The position numbers and the translations under genes were made by a program. 64,000 nt of DNA, from contig NC_054865.1 of assembly GCF_018320785.1 (NCBI RefSeq), positions 41,481,398 to 41,545,397 of the forward strand, written 5' to 3'. Origin of the DNA: Cheilinus undulatus. Its lineage: Eukaryota; Chordata; Actinopteri; Labriformes; Labridae. This document shows, in pieces, positions 13,301 to 24,769 of this stretch (the first letter of the stretch is position 1; each line of letters starts with the position of its first letter). The notes beneath the pieces are model-generated. The model was not told the origin of the DNA, did not search any database, and saw only the letters and a program-made list of their open reading frames with translations.

Positions 13301-16300
13301 ATGAATAAATACGTAAATAAATTCTAATGACACTCTCCAAAAGATACCAACATATCTGATAAGTTTCCATGAAAATACTTGAAAATTTCTAGCAAATTTC
13401 CCAAAATATCCTTAAAAATTTCATTGCAAATTCTCCCAATATTTCAAGCAAATTACTTAAAATTCAGTGGACATTTATCCCAAAAACTTATAATGGCAGA
13501 ATTTATTGCTTTGTTCTTGGAAAGCCCAAAACGTGATGTCCTCATATGTACATGCAGAGTCTGAGGAAGGTATTGATAAAAACAAACATCATGCCTGATG
13601 TTAACAATTATGTTAACACAAGCCAGAATTAATTGATCCTTTATGTGGGTAAATTAAGTTGTTCGACATAAAAGGCAAATGTAATGGTTTATCAGTAAAA
13701 CTCATAAAACACAGTGTTATAAAAAAAAGATTCCTGCTTCAATTATTTATTTACACTTCAGTGAGACTTAATTTGTTGTGCAGTCCTGAAATATTTAGCA
13801 TCATAACTGTTTCAGAGACATAGATCATAAACGTCTTATTAACATTGCAGAGGTCTTTGATTTGTTGGCGGTAGAATAATGAGCTTGTACAGTACTTTTC
13901 TGTTGTCTGACTACCCAAAGAGCTTTTACACTACAAGTTGTCTCTACCCATTCTCTCCACATTCACACATTAATGGTGGAGACCACCAGTATAAACTAAT
14001 CCCATTCATACAGTCACAAACCCTGCTCACAGCAGTGGGAGGACTCTACCTCTGACCCACATCTGCGTTGTAATAAAAGCCTTCATCACCTGCCTTAGTT
14101 GTGCATATACCTTATTATTTTTGAAAAACCAGGTCAAATAAGGCTGATTTCTTCTCTCTGGTTTGATACGTGACTGCTCCGATTGTCACATCAGCCTCAT
14201 GAATTTTAATGAGCGTCTTAATGAGTGTGGACCAAAGGGTGTTTAAAAAGCTGGACCTCTCAGCACCTGGCACACTCTCTCTGATATTGATCATCAGCGC
14301 CATCACAGCCTCGGCACATATTTTCATTTTGTGCATACGGGACAGTAAAAGTCATATTTATTGCACCTTCAAGCCCTGCACAATCACATTATATAATGTC
14401 CAGTGTGGCTCATGGCTGTGGGGTTTATAGTGTGGTGCAGTGGACGGTTTGGATCAGCAAGCAAACATAGAGGATGGACAGAATCACACAAGCAACTGTA
14501 TAAATCATACTGAACATAAATAAAACACAAGGAAAGCATTTAGATTACTGATGTGTGTATGATGTGATGATTCAAATCTACATCCCCATGTTTGTTTTTC
14601 TCTGTTTCTGGCTCATTCACAGGACACTCGGCTCCTACTGGAGGACAGATGTGACTTCTACACCAGTGGATCGGGCTACGCCTTTGACAGCTACTACAGT
14701 GAGGTAATTTTCACGCTCTTGAAGTTTTAATATTTATCATGTTCACACTAAAAAACAAATACATTGCATACATATTCCTGACTTTAGCTATACAGTAGTA
14801 TTAACCTGACACACCTGATAAACAGTTTGGCACCTGATAACCCATGGCATGGGTTATATTTCACATCCATCTGGGAAACATCCCATAGATGCTGTTTGGG
14901 AAGGGCAGAACATTTTAAAATAAAACTCGAACGGTGAGTGGTAGAACATACTGTCACATGTACACACAGGCCAATCAGAGCAACAAAATTTATGACGTAG
15001 AGGGCTTGGAGGAAACTACATAGTGTAAATTCAACAGGCAGCCTTCTTCATGTCAGTACATGATTCTTTACTATCATTGGAGCCAGTTGGCAAATTAAAC
15101 TCTAACTGAAGACAACTAGGCGAAGAGCAAAACAGCTTTCCCAACAAGAAAAGCTTTCAGTAAGGTTCTCTTTTCTTCTTTTAATGAAGAAATATTTGTC
15201 TAGTTCTGATAAAACTGTAGCTATAGCCAGATCTGCCCACAGAATTGGCTAGGCCCCAGAGAACCAGTGAACCCCTCCCCCTGTTGTGATTTAGTGATAT
15301 CAGTGCATGAGTGTTGGATCATTAGCATTGGTGCTAGCAGTTAGCTCATTTTGGTGCTGAAAATCATGGGAAGCTATTATTGGAGTAGGATGTAAGAATA
15401 ATGTTTATCAGTGCTGCTTTTTAATCCGTTTTAGCAGTTTTAAACCAGTCTTTACCACTTCTACTTGCCACTTTTTGCCATTTTTTTCTACTTTTTGCCA
15501 TTTTTAAAGACATTTTTGCTGCTTTTTGCCCATTTTTTCAGTTCTTCTTACTAGTTTTAACCCGTATTTACCATTTTTTGCCACCATTTCTAACCTGACA
15601 TGCCAGATGGATGTGTTTCACACATCCATCTGGGGAAACTTCAATAGGAAATGATTGAGAAAAGGCAGAGGCTTTGAAAAAAACTTGGAGTGTGATTGGA
15701 TGAACATTCTGTCTATCTCTATGGGCCAATTGCGCGTGCGCAGCTAGTGAGGAATAATGTGAAACATGGCGACTATAGACATGTAAGTACTCGACTTTTG
15801 TCGTTTTTGAAAAGAAAACAACTTACTGCTGTTCTTTGTTGTTCTTTAACGAAGAAATGTCGTCAAGTTCTGATAAAACTGGCGCTTTAGCAACATCCAC
15901 GCTTATCTCTTCCTCCATAACTACACCAGCTCTTGCTGCTGCTTGTTACGTCAGGACTCTGCTGCACCTGAAAGTACTGCCCCTCAATGCTGATTGGTCC
16001 TGTCACTTTCTAACTGGGCCCAAACAGTTCAGATGGGAGCTTTGCAAGATGGATTCGCCAGTGAAAAACAAGGAAACGGGCGTATCCATCTGCTTTGCAA
16101 GGTTACACCATTTCTGCATTTTCACCCATTTTTACCACTCCTTTCTGCCCATATTTTTCACTTCTTTTACCACATCAACACATTTTGCTGCTTTTTGCCC
16201 CTTTTTACCACTGTTTTTTTGCTACTTTTAACCCAGTTTGCAACTTTTTGCCATCTTTTTTGCACCTTAGTGCATACTGCCCTTATTTTTTGCTACTTAT

Positions 16301-19300
16301 TGCCTATTTTGCATGTTTTCCCTACTTGTAACCCATGTTTGCCCACTTTCGCCACTTCATTTGCTACTTTTAACCAATTTTTTGCTGCTTTTTGCCCCTT
16401 TTTTGCCACATTACACACTTGTTCTACAGAATAAATTAATATTTTTGGTTATTTTTGGTTGTGATGGTTATCACAACTTAAGCTTACAGTGGACCAAGAT
16501 GTTGCTGACCATGGGCCCCCAGTTTGAGACCCAGAACAGTATAAATGGCAAACTGTGCCTTTAACACATCCCCTGCTGTCTGATTTGGGTAGCATAAAAA
16601 GAGTCACTGATCATTTAGTCTCATAATGTAAATGCATATGGGAAATGTAAGGTAGAGTCTTCATGTTTATATTCATCCTTCTACACAGTGTTTTTGTTGT
16701 AGCCTTTTAAATCTGTCCATTATGCTTGAAGCGACTCTACTAATAAAGGATCAATTCTGTCCTGACAGCTGCTTAGTATTCAACTGGAAGATACATAGTG
16801 ACATCTAGTGGTTAAACAATGCCAGTGCAGTGAGATTAACAGCTCAGATTTTTATTTAATGTTTGTATAAAGGAGATTTAAAGATTGGTGAAGTTGGGTC
16901 AATTATTTTAGAAAGAGTACAGTCTAGAGCTGCTTTGCATGTTGTTTTGAGTTGATTTAATTTAAATGTAATAATATAAACGGACTTACTGGCTCAATGA
17001 TTAAAGTGGATCTCTGACAGGTGACGTGCCATTCGTCTGGAAAAGCATGCAAGCTGAAAATGAGGAGCAACACCTGCTACTGCTGCTACCTGTTCAACTG
17101 TCAGAGGTGAGACTAGGGTCTTTTAAATACAACACATCTTAGGGTGCAGAGTGTATGTGCATAACCATATGTTTTTGTCACAGCAAGGTGCTCAGAATGG
17201 TAAATTAGCACATTGCACGTCATCTTTTTTGATTTACATGACTACAGAATAACTTGTGTTTTACATTAAAATGTATATCTTCAGGGAATTTAAAATTAAT
17301 CTGAAGATAAATCAGCTTTTTATTAGTTAGACTGGCCATTACACTACCATAAGTCCTATTTTTTTGCAATGAGGGAAACAGGAGTTAGTGAAACAACCCT
17401 TACCAACATTGGCTCTTCAAAGTTCATGTGATCTTTGCCCTGTTAAACTTTACAAGTATTCATTTCCTACATGTTCTTTCAAAATCTGGTGTTGGAGTTT
17501 TTCATGTAATATTCAAACAAGCATTGAATTCTTTGTTTTACTTCTCCTTTTGCCTGTTTTGTGGCAGAAATGTCTACATGTGAAAACCTCTGGTTACTTT
17601 GCTGTTCAGCTGTGTATAATATTACTGACCCCCTGCTCTCTCTCTCCCCTCCAGCACTGAGCACCACACAAAGTACTACGAGTTCACTGGGGTCAACAGC
17701 TGCTGGGACGTGATCCACTTATACCGTCTGCTCTGGGCCTCAGTGGTGCTCAACGTCATCGGCCTGTTCCTCGGCATCATTACTGCAGCCATACTTGGAG
17801 CTTACAAGGATATGGTGAGCTCCTGAGAGTGAAAGATTTCAGTGCATCTACATTAAAAAACAAGGAGCAGAAAATGGTCATTTAAATGTGAAGGGCAAGA
17901 GGGAAATTCGAGAAAGGAGATTCGAGGAGGTTCTGAATGGCTGAACCAACACTCCAACAACAGTGCATGATTTCTCATATTTATCATACAATGAACATAA
18001 ATTGAAAATTGGTCATTTGTTTCTATGAAAAATAAATCTCTGAATTTTGTTAGCCTGAAGGATCTTGATTCCCTGATAACTATCACTTTATGCGGCAATC
18101 ATATTAAAATGTTAAAAAGTGTGTTTTATGAGTAGCTAGCACACTCACTCACATTCGTTTTCCTTTGATATTCGTTGTCTTTATCCTCTGCCTTTTTTTT
18201 TTTACATGTTCTCTCAGCAGAAGCCAACTCCTCCGATGGCTCCCAGTCCCACGCCGTCACCGCACATCCTGTACAACCCGACCCAGCATATGTTTCCCTA
18301 CAGCGGCTTCTGCCCCTCAGGACAGTCTCTGCCTGCCTACCCCAACTATCCCATACCCATGCAGGTGAGGAGCCAAGCTCAAGGACAGAAGTAGAAGCAT
18401 TTTAACATGAGACAAATGCCTTTTACACTGAGCACAAGTGTAAGTTTAAGACAAAAACAAGACGATGTCCGACGTTCATTTAGCTGCTCCAGTTTAAGTG
18501 TCCTTGTACTGTTATTGCTGACTCGTTGTAAGATACACTGGGACACCTGAACAAAGCTATCATTAATTAAAAATATCTGCAATGAAAAAAGTTCAGTTTC
18601 CCTCGCAGTGTTTTATTATGGCAACCAGATGAGCAGCAGGGATGAAATACAGTCATACAGCATCTGCACAGATGTTTTACTCCGACACCAAAACACTTGA
18701 GCAGAAAGAAAAATTGAATTCTGCAATGCCACATTCCTGAAGCTGGTACCAGCAAAACTGAACTAAATCCATCTCTCATTAATCATGGTAACATTCCTGC
18801 AGAATGATTTAAAAAAAAAAAAACATATTTCAAATGAAGGAGATAGTTGGTGTTGACAGAGGTATGGCTCAACCCAATCAGCCTGTTAGTGCAATGCTTA
18901 AGTTTGGATTGAAACAACACACACGATTTAATTTTGTTATAAAATGTCATATTAACAGCTGTTGGGCCCAGACGATAAACCCGATCAGTTCTGGTAATCA
19001 TTTCTTTTTGTGGCATGATGAAGTTCATATGCTGACTTGTTGGGGAAATCTGGTAAAACATTTATGGCTCCCTGAGGGTCAATTGCAAACCATGAAGTGG
19101 AATCATCAGGTTTAAATATGTCCACTCCTTTTGTTTATTATTGATAGAGATGCACTGACTGTTATCATTAGGGCTCAAACCAATAATATTTACTACAACA
19201 GTTAAGGTGATTGCCAATAATGTTTTTCATTATTTCTGTTGGCGTGAAAGCCTTTGCACACGGAGTCAGAAATTGTCCCATGTTTAAAAAAAAAGGAATA

Positions 19301-20377
19301 CAATTTTATGTTGAATTAATTATGTTTGCACACTGACTTCAACATTAACTCCCTAAATTACACTATTAAGCTTACGTTAACTACACCCATCTGCTACGCT
19401 GTAGCTTCTCCAAGCGCATCTGGGGCAATGCTCACTGAAGTCACTAGAGACACAGCCCAACTTAAAAAACACTCAAATAGCCCTTTAAGATTCCCACAGT
19501 TCCACCATTCTCTTCATGTTTGACCATGAACACAGAGGAGTTTGCCCACAAAGTGACCTCTTCTGCCCTATATAGACTTCTTCTCTGTATCAGCAGTTAT
19601 ACTGGGTATATGATAGTAAAGTTATATAGATATCAGCACTTAATTGATATGATACAACAGATAAATATCAGCTACCGACACTGGTTCATGACACATTATT
19701 TGCAAGTAGGTCATTTTGTCAAGAGAGCTGATATCAGTTGATACCGATGTTTAACGGATGCATCAGTGCATCTTTGATTACCGGCAGAATAATTCTCATC
19801 ATTCTTAACATTTGTTGGATTCTTCTGTTCATCTTCTGCTTGAGTAGTATAACAAAAAAATATTTAGTGGGATAGAGAACATCAAGGGACTGGCTGACAA
19901 CAAGGAAAACCATGTGAAATATGTGAACCAGGAAATTCATCATTTTGAAATACAGGTTTCTCAAATTTGTTGTTTCTTCATAAGCAATAAAAGCTAATAG
20001 TTTTGCTAAATGTTTCTGTGGTAACAACGAGAGAACCAAACAGCACACCCCACATAAAACTGTCAGAACTGATTTTAGACATCTTTGGCTCTACGTCCAC
20101 ATACCTCTGTAACCTACCACTCCCTGTTTTTCTCCCTCAGCATAACGCCGGCTTTCAGCAACCTGCTACTCCCCAGATGATCTCTAACGGAGGCCCCACC
20201 TCCAACTCTGGCTCCTCTGAGGAGAACCAGAACCAGCAGCCTTGTCCGGCTCCCACCCAGCCACAGCCTCAGGGAGCTACCCAGGAACCGGGAGGATACA
20301 TGCTGACCCCCAATGCCCCTGTGCTCTATGGATCATCCTACAGCCCCTTTGAGAAACCTCCACCTTACGCTTGCTGA
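10224..20377 (+). CDS. tmem255b: tmem255b, transmembrane protein 255B (3' six exons; 5' exons not seen)
   Basis: The exons are 10224-10313, 14623-14703, 17021-17106, 17655-17814, 18218-18364 and 20141-20377. Together they give 801 coding bases (266 residues plus stop) in one continuous frame. The product is a TMEM255 (FAM70) family multi-pass membrane protein of poorly known function. What is seen: a hydrophobic helix with the family motif FCAIVDG, a Cys-rich extracellular loop (NTCYCC), a second helix ([17 protein letters not shown]), and a Pro/Gln-rich cytosolic tail ending in EKPPPYAC, whose PPPY is a WW-domain ligand. The human protein has roughly 85 more N-terminal residues (helices 1-2). 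I could not find these in positions 1-10223, so they probably lie upstream. The B paralogue is preferred over A because gas6 is the neighbour, as at human 13q34. The gene converges on gas6. Confidence 0.9.
11108..11511 (+). mobile_element. non-autonomous DNA element, copy 1
   Basis: Ends carry an inverted repeat (AGGTGACATATT against the complement of AATATGTCCCCT). The body is shared with an inverted copy at 25719-26020. No coding content; the short minus-strand frame inside is not a gene. Confidence 0.65.
12935..13110. repeat. interspersed repeat fragment
   Basis: The stretch with TTGACAAAATTGTTGGTACC followed by AAAGAAAGAAAAGCCCACA resembles a Tc1/mariner-type element end known from fish genomes. 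Recognised by eye only. Confidence 0.4.
14623..14703 (+). CDS. tmem255b: tmem255b exon: start of extracellular loop
   Basis: It encodes 27 residues ([18 protein letters not shown] in the middle), phase 0 to 0, with acceptor CACAG and donor GTAATT. The CxFYxSG pattern matches the family loop. Confidence 0.88.
14812..15240 (+). mobile_element. TAACCT-ended element, truncated copy 1
   Basis: It starts TAACCTGACA like the complete copy at 15591 and shares CCATCTGGGAAAC, a GGCCAATCAGAGC-type stretch and GAAGAAATATTTGTCTAGTT with it. The right end is not found. A 10-base palindrome (ATAACCCATG-G-CATGGGTTAT) sits at 14837-14857. Confidence 0.65.
15420..15590. repeat. TTTTGCC-type tract, left part
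   Basis: Units like TTTTTGCCATTTTT recur here. The tract continues at 16115 after an inserted element. Confidence 0.7.
15591..16105 (+). mobile_element. TAACCT-ended non-autonomous DNA element with 9-base target duplication
   Basis: The 515-base element begins TAACCT and ends AGGTTA, flanked on both sides by CACCATTTC (15582-15590 and 16106-16114). A 14-base perfect palindrome (CCAGATGGATGTGT, loop TTC) is near the left end. The 131-residue frame inside shows no known domain and is probably fortuitous. The superfamily is not assigned; a 9-base duplication would fit Mutator-like elements. Confidence 0.75.
16115..16435. repeat. TTTTGCC-type tract, right part
   Basis: Same unit type as at 15420-15590. 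Several overlapping frames here are artefacts of the repeat. Confidence 0.7.
16440..17020 (+). other. tmem255b intron, nothing recognised
   Basis: Intron sequence between the loop exons after the TTTTGCC tract. No exon or clear repeat is seen. Confidence 0.5.
17021..17106 (+). CDS. tmem255b: tmem255b exon: Cys-rich loop
   Basis: It encodes [16 protein letters not shown] followed by [11 protein letters not shown]. The seven cysteines suggest a disulfide-bonded extracellular loop. It ends in phase 2 at donor GTGAGA. Confidence 0.9.
17655..17814 (+). CDS. tmem255b: tmem255b exon: fourth membrane helix
   Basis: It encodes [20 protein letters not shown] followed by a long hydrophobic stretch ending in AYKDM. 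This is the best conserved block of the family. The acceptor is CCAG and the donor GTGAGC, ending in phase 0. Confidence 0.93.
18218..18364 (+). CDS. tmem255b: tmem255b exon: proline-rich cytosolic tail
   Basis: It encodes 49 residues rich in Pro, Ser and Tyr, including [16 protein letters not shown], which resembles the YNPAQ segment of the human protein. The acceptor is a tandem CAGCAG, so the exon may start at 18218 or 18221, adding or dropping one Gln. Confidence 0.88.
19148..19773. mobile_element. hAT-like MITE (GATGCAC-ended)
   Basis: It starts AGATGCACTGA and ends TCAGTGCATCT, giving an inverted terminal repeat. An internal piece (GACCATGAACACAGAGGAG) matches the element at 34918. No coding content. 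Confidence 0.6.
20141..20377 (+). CDS. tmem255b: tmem255b last coding exon with PPPY terminus
   Basis: It encodes 78 residues and the stop TGA. The sequence is low complexity (Gln, Pro, Ser, Asn) and ends [11 protein letters not shown]. The PPPY motif is the usual ligand for WW domains of NEDD4-type ubiquitin ligases, though binding here is an inference. Confidence 0.92.
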   Translation, partial: HNAGFQQPATPQMISNGGPTSNSGSSEENQNQQPCPAPTQPQPQGATQEPGGYMLTPNAPVLYGSSYSPFEKPPPYAC

Positions 20378-21040
20378 ACCCTCAGATGAAAAGGAGACAT
20401 ACTGGAGAAAAATCATCCTGCTTGGTCTGACTGGATGTAGCACAAGACATTTAACTGTGACCATGTAGACAGAAAACACTTGTTGAGCTTTGTGACTGGT
20501 CTGTTCTGATGTTTCTTGTGTTTGCACTGAGGAGGGAGACATATTTGTAGCTATGTGGTTTTAATAAATAGACATGGTTGGATTTTTTCATGTCAAAGGA
20601 TGCAGTTTGGGAATAAGTAACCTCAAATAAACACTTTAACTTGGCCTCTACAAAACAACAAAAATAACCAATAAGCTTATTCTTGGTGCCTGTGCCAGAT
20701 GACCCAGAAGTAACCACACAATCCACTCTCATTCCCAGCAAGAAAGAAAATAAGCCTAAATCCCAAACTTGTTCCTTTTAAGCTGGCCTCAGATGCCTAT
20801 GTGTTACGTGTGTGTAGTTATACAGTGATCTGATCGTTGCGTCTGTTTGTGTAGACTGGATTCCAGGTCTTCCTGTGTATTTTCTCATCATACTGAGTAC
20901 CATAAAAGTAATTAAAAGGGCTTTCTTGAGATGTGAAATGAAGTGTAAAGGACGCTGGCGTTGCAGTTATTTTTATGCTTGTGTGAATCATTTAATGTGC
21001 ACTTTAAAATCAATAAACTGTATATATTATTGATGACGCA
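20378..21040 (+). other. tmem255b: tmem255b 3' untranslated region (extent inferred)
   Basis: This is non-coding sequence straight after the stop, with AATAAA polyadenylation signals at 20563-20568, 20626-20631 and 21012-21017. The last is followed by a TG-rich stretch and best fits the main cleavage site. The end position is an estimate. Confidence 0.55.
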
Positions 21041-21789
21041 TGTTATCTGCTGTGGGGTGCAGTTCTGTCGCTGCTGCTATTAAATCCATCATGTATTAAA
21101 GAGACACCTACAGGAAATGGATTCAGAAACATGTGGAATAAGGGCTTCATCTGGCTATTGGATTTAAAGGAAGAGTTTGACTTTTTTGGACATATTATAT
21201 GCAATTTGCTAAGAGTTTAATGAGACAATCAGTACAAATATTATGCTTAATAAATGTCTAACATATCTATAACTACTTCCTGCTTAGCTTTGCATGAAGA
21301 TGGGAAATTGAAATGCTGTCTAAGACAGACATTCAACTTCTTTGTTCAATTCATACACAAAACACAAATTGGCTTTTATGAGGAGACAGCCAGACAGCTT
21401 TTCCCCCAAGCTTGAAGTCCTTGTGCTATCAAGTTAGCATCTTCAAGGGGAGCTTCAACACTTAAAGCTTCCTCCAGAAGCTACAAGAGATCATCTTACA
21501 AAAATCGCATAAAAATAGCTCTGAAAATGTCAGGCTTTTCCTTTAAATCCTCATCTTTTCTGCTTCACTGTAACCTGTAGTTTTCGATATTTATCATCAT
21601 ATCATATTGTGAGACTGTATGTTTCAATTTAAAAAAAAAAATTCATCCCAAAATAAAAACTTCTATTTGTAAGCAACAAAACTTTTTCTCAGCTCATTAC
21701 ACACAGGTGCCCTTGCTCCCTACTTTTACAACTGTTCGACTAGTTTTAAGCATTTTTAAGTATTAAGAGCCCCAAAACATGCATGCTAG

Positions 21790-21960
21790 ACTGACTGGTG
21801 ACTCTAAATTGCCCGTAGGTGTGAGTGTGACTGCTTGCCTCTATATATGTCAGCCCTGTGAATGACTGGGTGTCACATTGACAGGGAGTTTCCCACCCAT
21901 CACACAATGACAAGTGGGACTGGCTCCAGCACCCCTGTGACCCTGAACAAGGAAAGGGAT
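21790..21960 (+). repeat. SINE-like fragment (3' part)
   Basis: GGTGACTCTAAATTGCCCGTAGGTGTGAG and the following GTCAGCCCTGTGA match the 3' body of the SINE-like element at 54132. Confidence 0.65.
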
Positions 21961-21961
21961 A

Positions 21962-22567
21962 TATAGTGCTTTCAGAAAGTACTCAGACACCCTTCACTTT
22001 TTTCTGTTTTGTTATGTTGTAGCCTGATGCTACAAGTCGAAAAAAAATATGTGTATTCTCATTATTCTGCAGTCAGACAGGACACTTCCAAGAGATGGTT
22101 GCCTGGAAAAACTGAGCAATCAGGGTAAAGGGTCTTGGTAAGAGAGGTGACCAAGATGCAGTGGTCACTCTGACTGAGCTCCAGGGATCCTGGGTGGACA
22201 TGAGACAATGTTTGAGATGGACAACCATCACTGCAACCCTCCACTGATCTGGGCTAATGGCAGAGAGGCTAAACGGAAGTCTCTATGTGTAGAAACATCT
22301 CAGCAATGATCAAGAGTAAAGGGAGGCACCTGAGTGAAACTGAAAGTGTTGTTGGAAAGGGTCAGAGTACTTATGTCAATGAGATATTTCAGTTTTTTTG
22401 TTTTTAATACAGTTGCAAACATATCTAAAAAATCTATTTCCACTTAGCCATGATGGCTTACTGAGTTTAAATTCATGAGAATAAAAGTGTTCTTTTCACA
22501 ACAGGCAGCAACATAAGAAAGTTTTAAAAAGTGAAGGGTGTCAACACTTTCTGACTTTCTCTCTAGG
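21962..22567. mobile_element. internally deleted Tc1-like transposon
   Basis: The left end TATAGTGCTTTCAGAAAGT and the right end with AAGGGTGTCAACACTTTCTGA form an inverted repeat of about 50 bases. The interior keeps a stretch derived from transposase (AGAGGTGACCAAGATGCAG onward). No intact gene. Confidence 0.75.
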
Positions 22568-22699
22568 GAGAGAAATATACTTAATTAGTCATACACAAAA
22601 TGGTTTTAGATACTGGTTTGAACAGAGTTCACAAATGAATGGTAGTTTGGAAATTAAAAACATGTCACACATGGAGCAACACATAAAACGTTTATGTTT

Positions 22700-24617
22700 T
22701 AACAGAACCACACAGCATACAAAAGTATTTCTTTTGAAAATACAATTTTACTCTATGATGTTCATACAACTGCTTTTATTTTTTGTTTTTAAATAGGATT
22801 TTCACTGTTGAGAAAAGTTTCAACTCAAAAGCAGACTCCTCTCAGCATTGTACACATACTGGCAGTTAAAGTGAAAAATAAAAACTAAAGTTCAATATAC
22901 AACACAAGATAAAAACAAACAGTAAATTGTCAAGCTCTATAATCTGGCATTCACTCATCAGAAAACTAGAAATGATACATCACAGAGGGAAGGAAAAATA
23001 ACACTGGAGCCCTTTGGCATTCAATCACAATGCTCCTCTGACATTCTTTTTATTGTGTTTTGATTTGCTAGCACCTATAAAATCAAATTAAAAACAGAGT
23101 TATTAAAAGTTTATGATACTTTGATACCTGGCGTTTGCTCTCACAGTCCTCCAATTTCCTTTTCATTAAAACAATCATTGATTTTGGCGCTCAAGCTTAT
23201 TTTTTTTTCCATAAGAAAGCAGATGAAGTTGAGAGACTTGGATTACAGTTTGACTTTGGATTAACTGAAGTGTGCAGAAAACCTTGATGAGCATAAGGTA
23301 GTGTTTGTTTTCTGTCTTCTAAAAAGCATTGTACAGTCACGTTATTTACATGTTCAGTATATTACAGCGCACTCTTTTTTTTACTTTCAGTAGCTTGTGT
23401 GGTGCGTTCGATGCAGTGCTCACTGTCTCCCCTATACAGAGAGGGCCCCTCCTCTTGTCCCTGTGCTTCTGTGACTTATTATCATCCTTAGATTGCTTTA
23501 TGGCAGGTTTTAACTGTGAGTGGGTGATTCTGAGGGAAAGAAGGGGCCTTTGTGACGAGATCAGTGACTGAAGATTATTGAACGATCAGTCAGTTGTTAA
23601 CAAGACTGTAATACTCCACAGATGAATGCATAGTGTATTTACTGCAGCGAGTACAAGATATTATTAAGAGAAGCACTAGCTCTGCTTGTGTGTTACAGTA
23701 CTGCACCTTTGTGACATGATTCACCTGTCTGGAGGGAAGCTGTTATAAGTTTGGGTTAGTTGTTCTTTGGAGGCACATGGTTGATTTTTAAGGTTGCAGG
23801 CAGACATGGAGTGCTGCTTCAGTTGAGAAGAAATCAAGAAAATAGCTTTACACAGTCCATTTCTACCTGCAACTATGTGCAAGGTTTTTTTTTTCTCAGA
23901 ACACAAAGTGTGCCTGATACCACGCCTCCCTGCAAGGGATTCAACTTTTTGGGGAAAAATAATATTGCTTTAATCAACCCCTAAATCATTCAAGCAGATG
24001 TGAGGACATATTTCAACATCTCTGTGTCAGGTAGCTGATGTTAGACTACCTGTCTGGTCCCCTTTTGTCAGTTTGATGGATTCAAAACAAGCACTTGATT
24101 ATTTCGAGATTTGTGAGCACGGGCCTTACTGTAGGTAAACTGGATGTAAGCAATATGAACGCAGCTTTGCCTACTAAAATCCAGTCGCTTCTGCATTTAA
24201 GCACAGGATACCAGGTGTTTAATAGGCTGACTAAAGACCAACCGTTTTGACACTGATCTAGATAAGGCCCTGTGTGTTCTTATGGGCTAACAAGGCTGTG
24301 ATACATGGGCAGTTTTTGAGGCAATGTTGAGCAGCATTTATTCCCATATCTTCTGCCTAGTAGAGGTGTTGCTTATTGGTTGATTTACAGTACTGTGAAA
24401 TTCCCTGCTTGTGCCTCTAGGCAGCAGTGTCATCCCAGTAAAAAGACAGGGTCCTGGGCTAAGGCTCTGGCTGCACAATGATAGCGGGTCAAGCTTTTTT
24501 TTTCATTCCAATCTAAAACATCTCCCCACTGGTCAAAAACTTTTATAAATATGTTGGAAATTATTCTCATTGCCTCAAAGAACTGCTAATGGATCAGTTT
24601 TGGCAGACTGGTTGCTG
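22700..24617 (-). other. gas6 3' flank, probably including its 3' UTR
   Basis: No reading frame is supported here. On the minus strand AATAAA occurs at 23049-23054 and 22775-22780, either of which could end the gas6 transcript. If so, the 3' UTR would be 1.5-1.9 kb. This is an inference from the signals alone. Confidence 0.35.
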
Positions 24618-24769
24618 TCACTGGAGAGAGTCCAGCAGGGGGCAGGAGTGTGAGCGGATGTCGTTGTGTTTGTGAATGGCCTGGTCCAAGTCCAGGGACC
24701 GTCCATTTACACTGACCTCCATACAGCCGCTATAGGAAGCAGATACCAGCGTGGACACCAGAGGAACGT
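24618..24769 (-). CDS. gas6: gas6 exon 15: LG2 end and stop
   Basis: It encodes [20 protein letters not shown], then [14 protein letters not shown] and a short tail, ending in TGA. The Cys pair closes LG2. It is separated from exon 14 by the largest 3' intron of the gene (about 2.8 kb). Confidence 0.95.

Noticed and set aside
15836..16434. Overlapping frames of 131 and 146 residues
   Set aside because: They run through an inserted element into a TTTTGCC tract, and their Phe/Leu/Pro-rich content comes from repeat composition.
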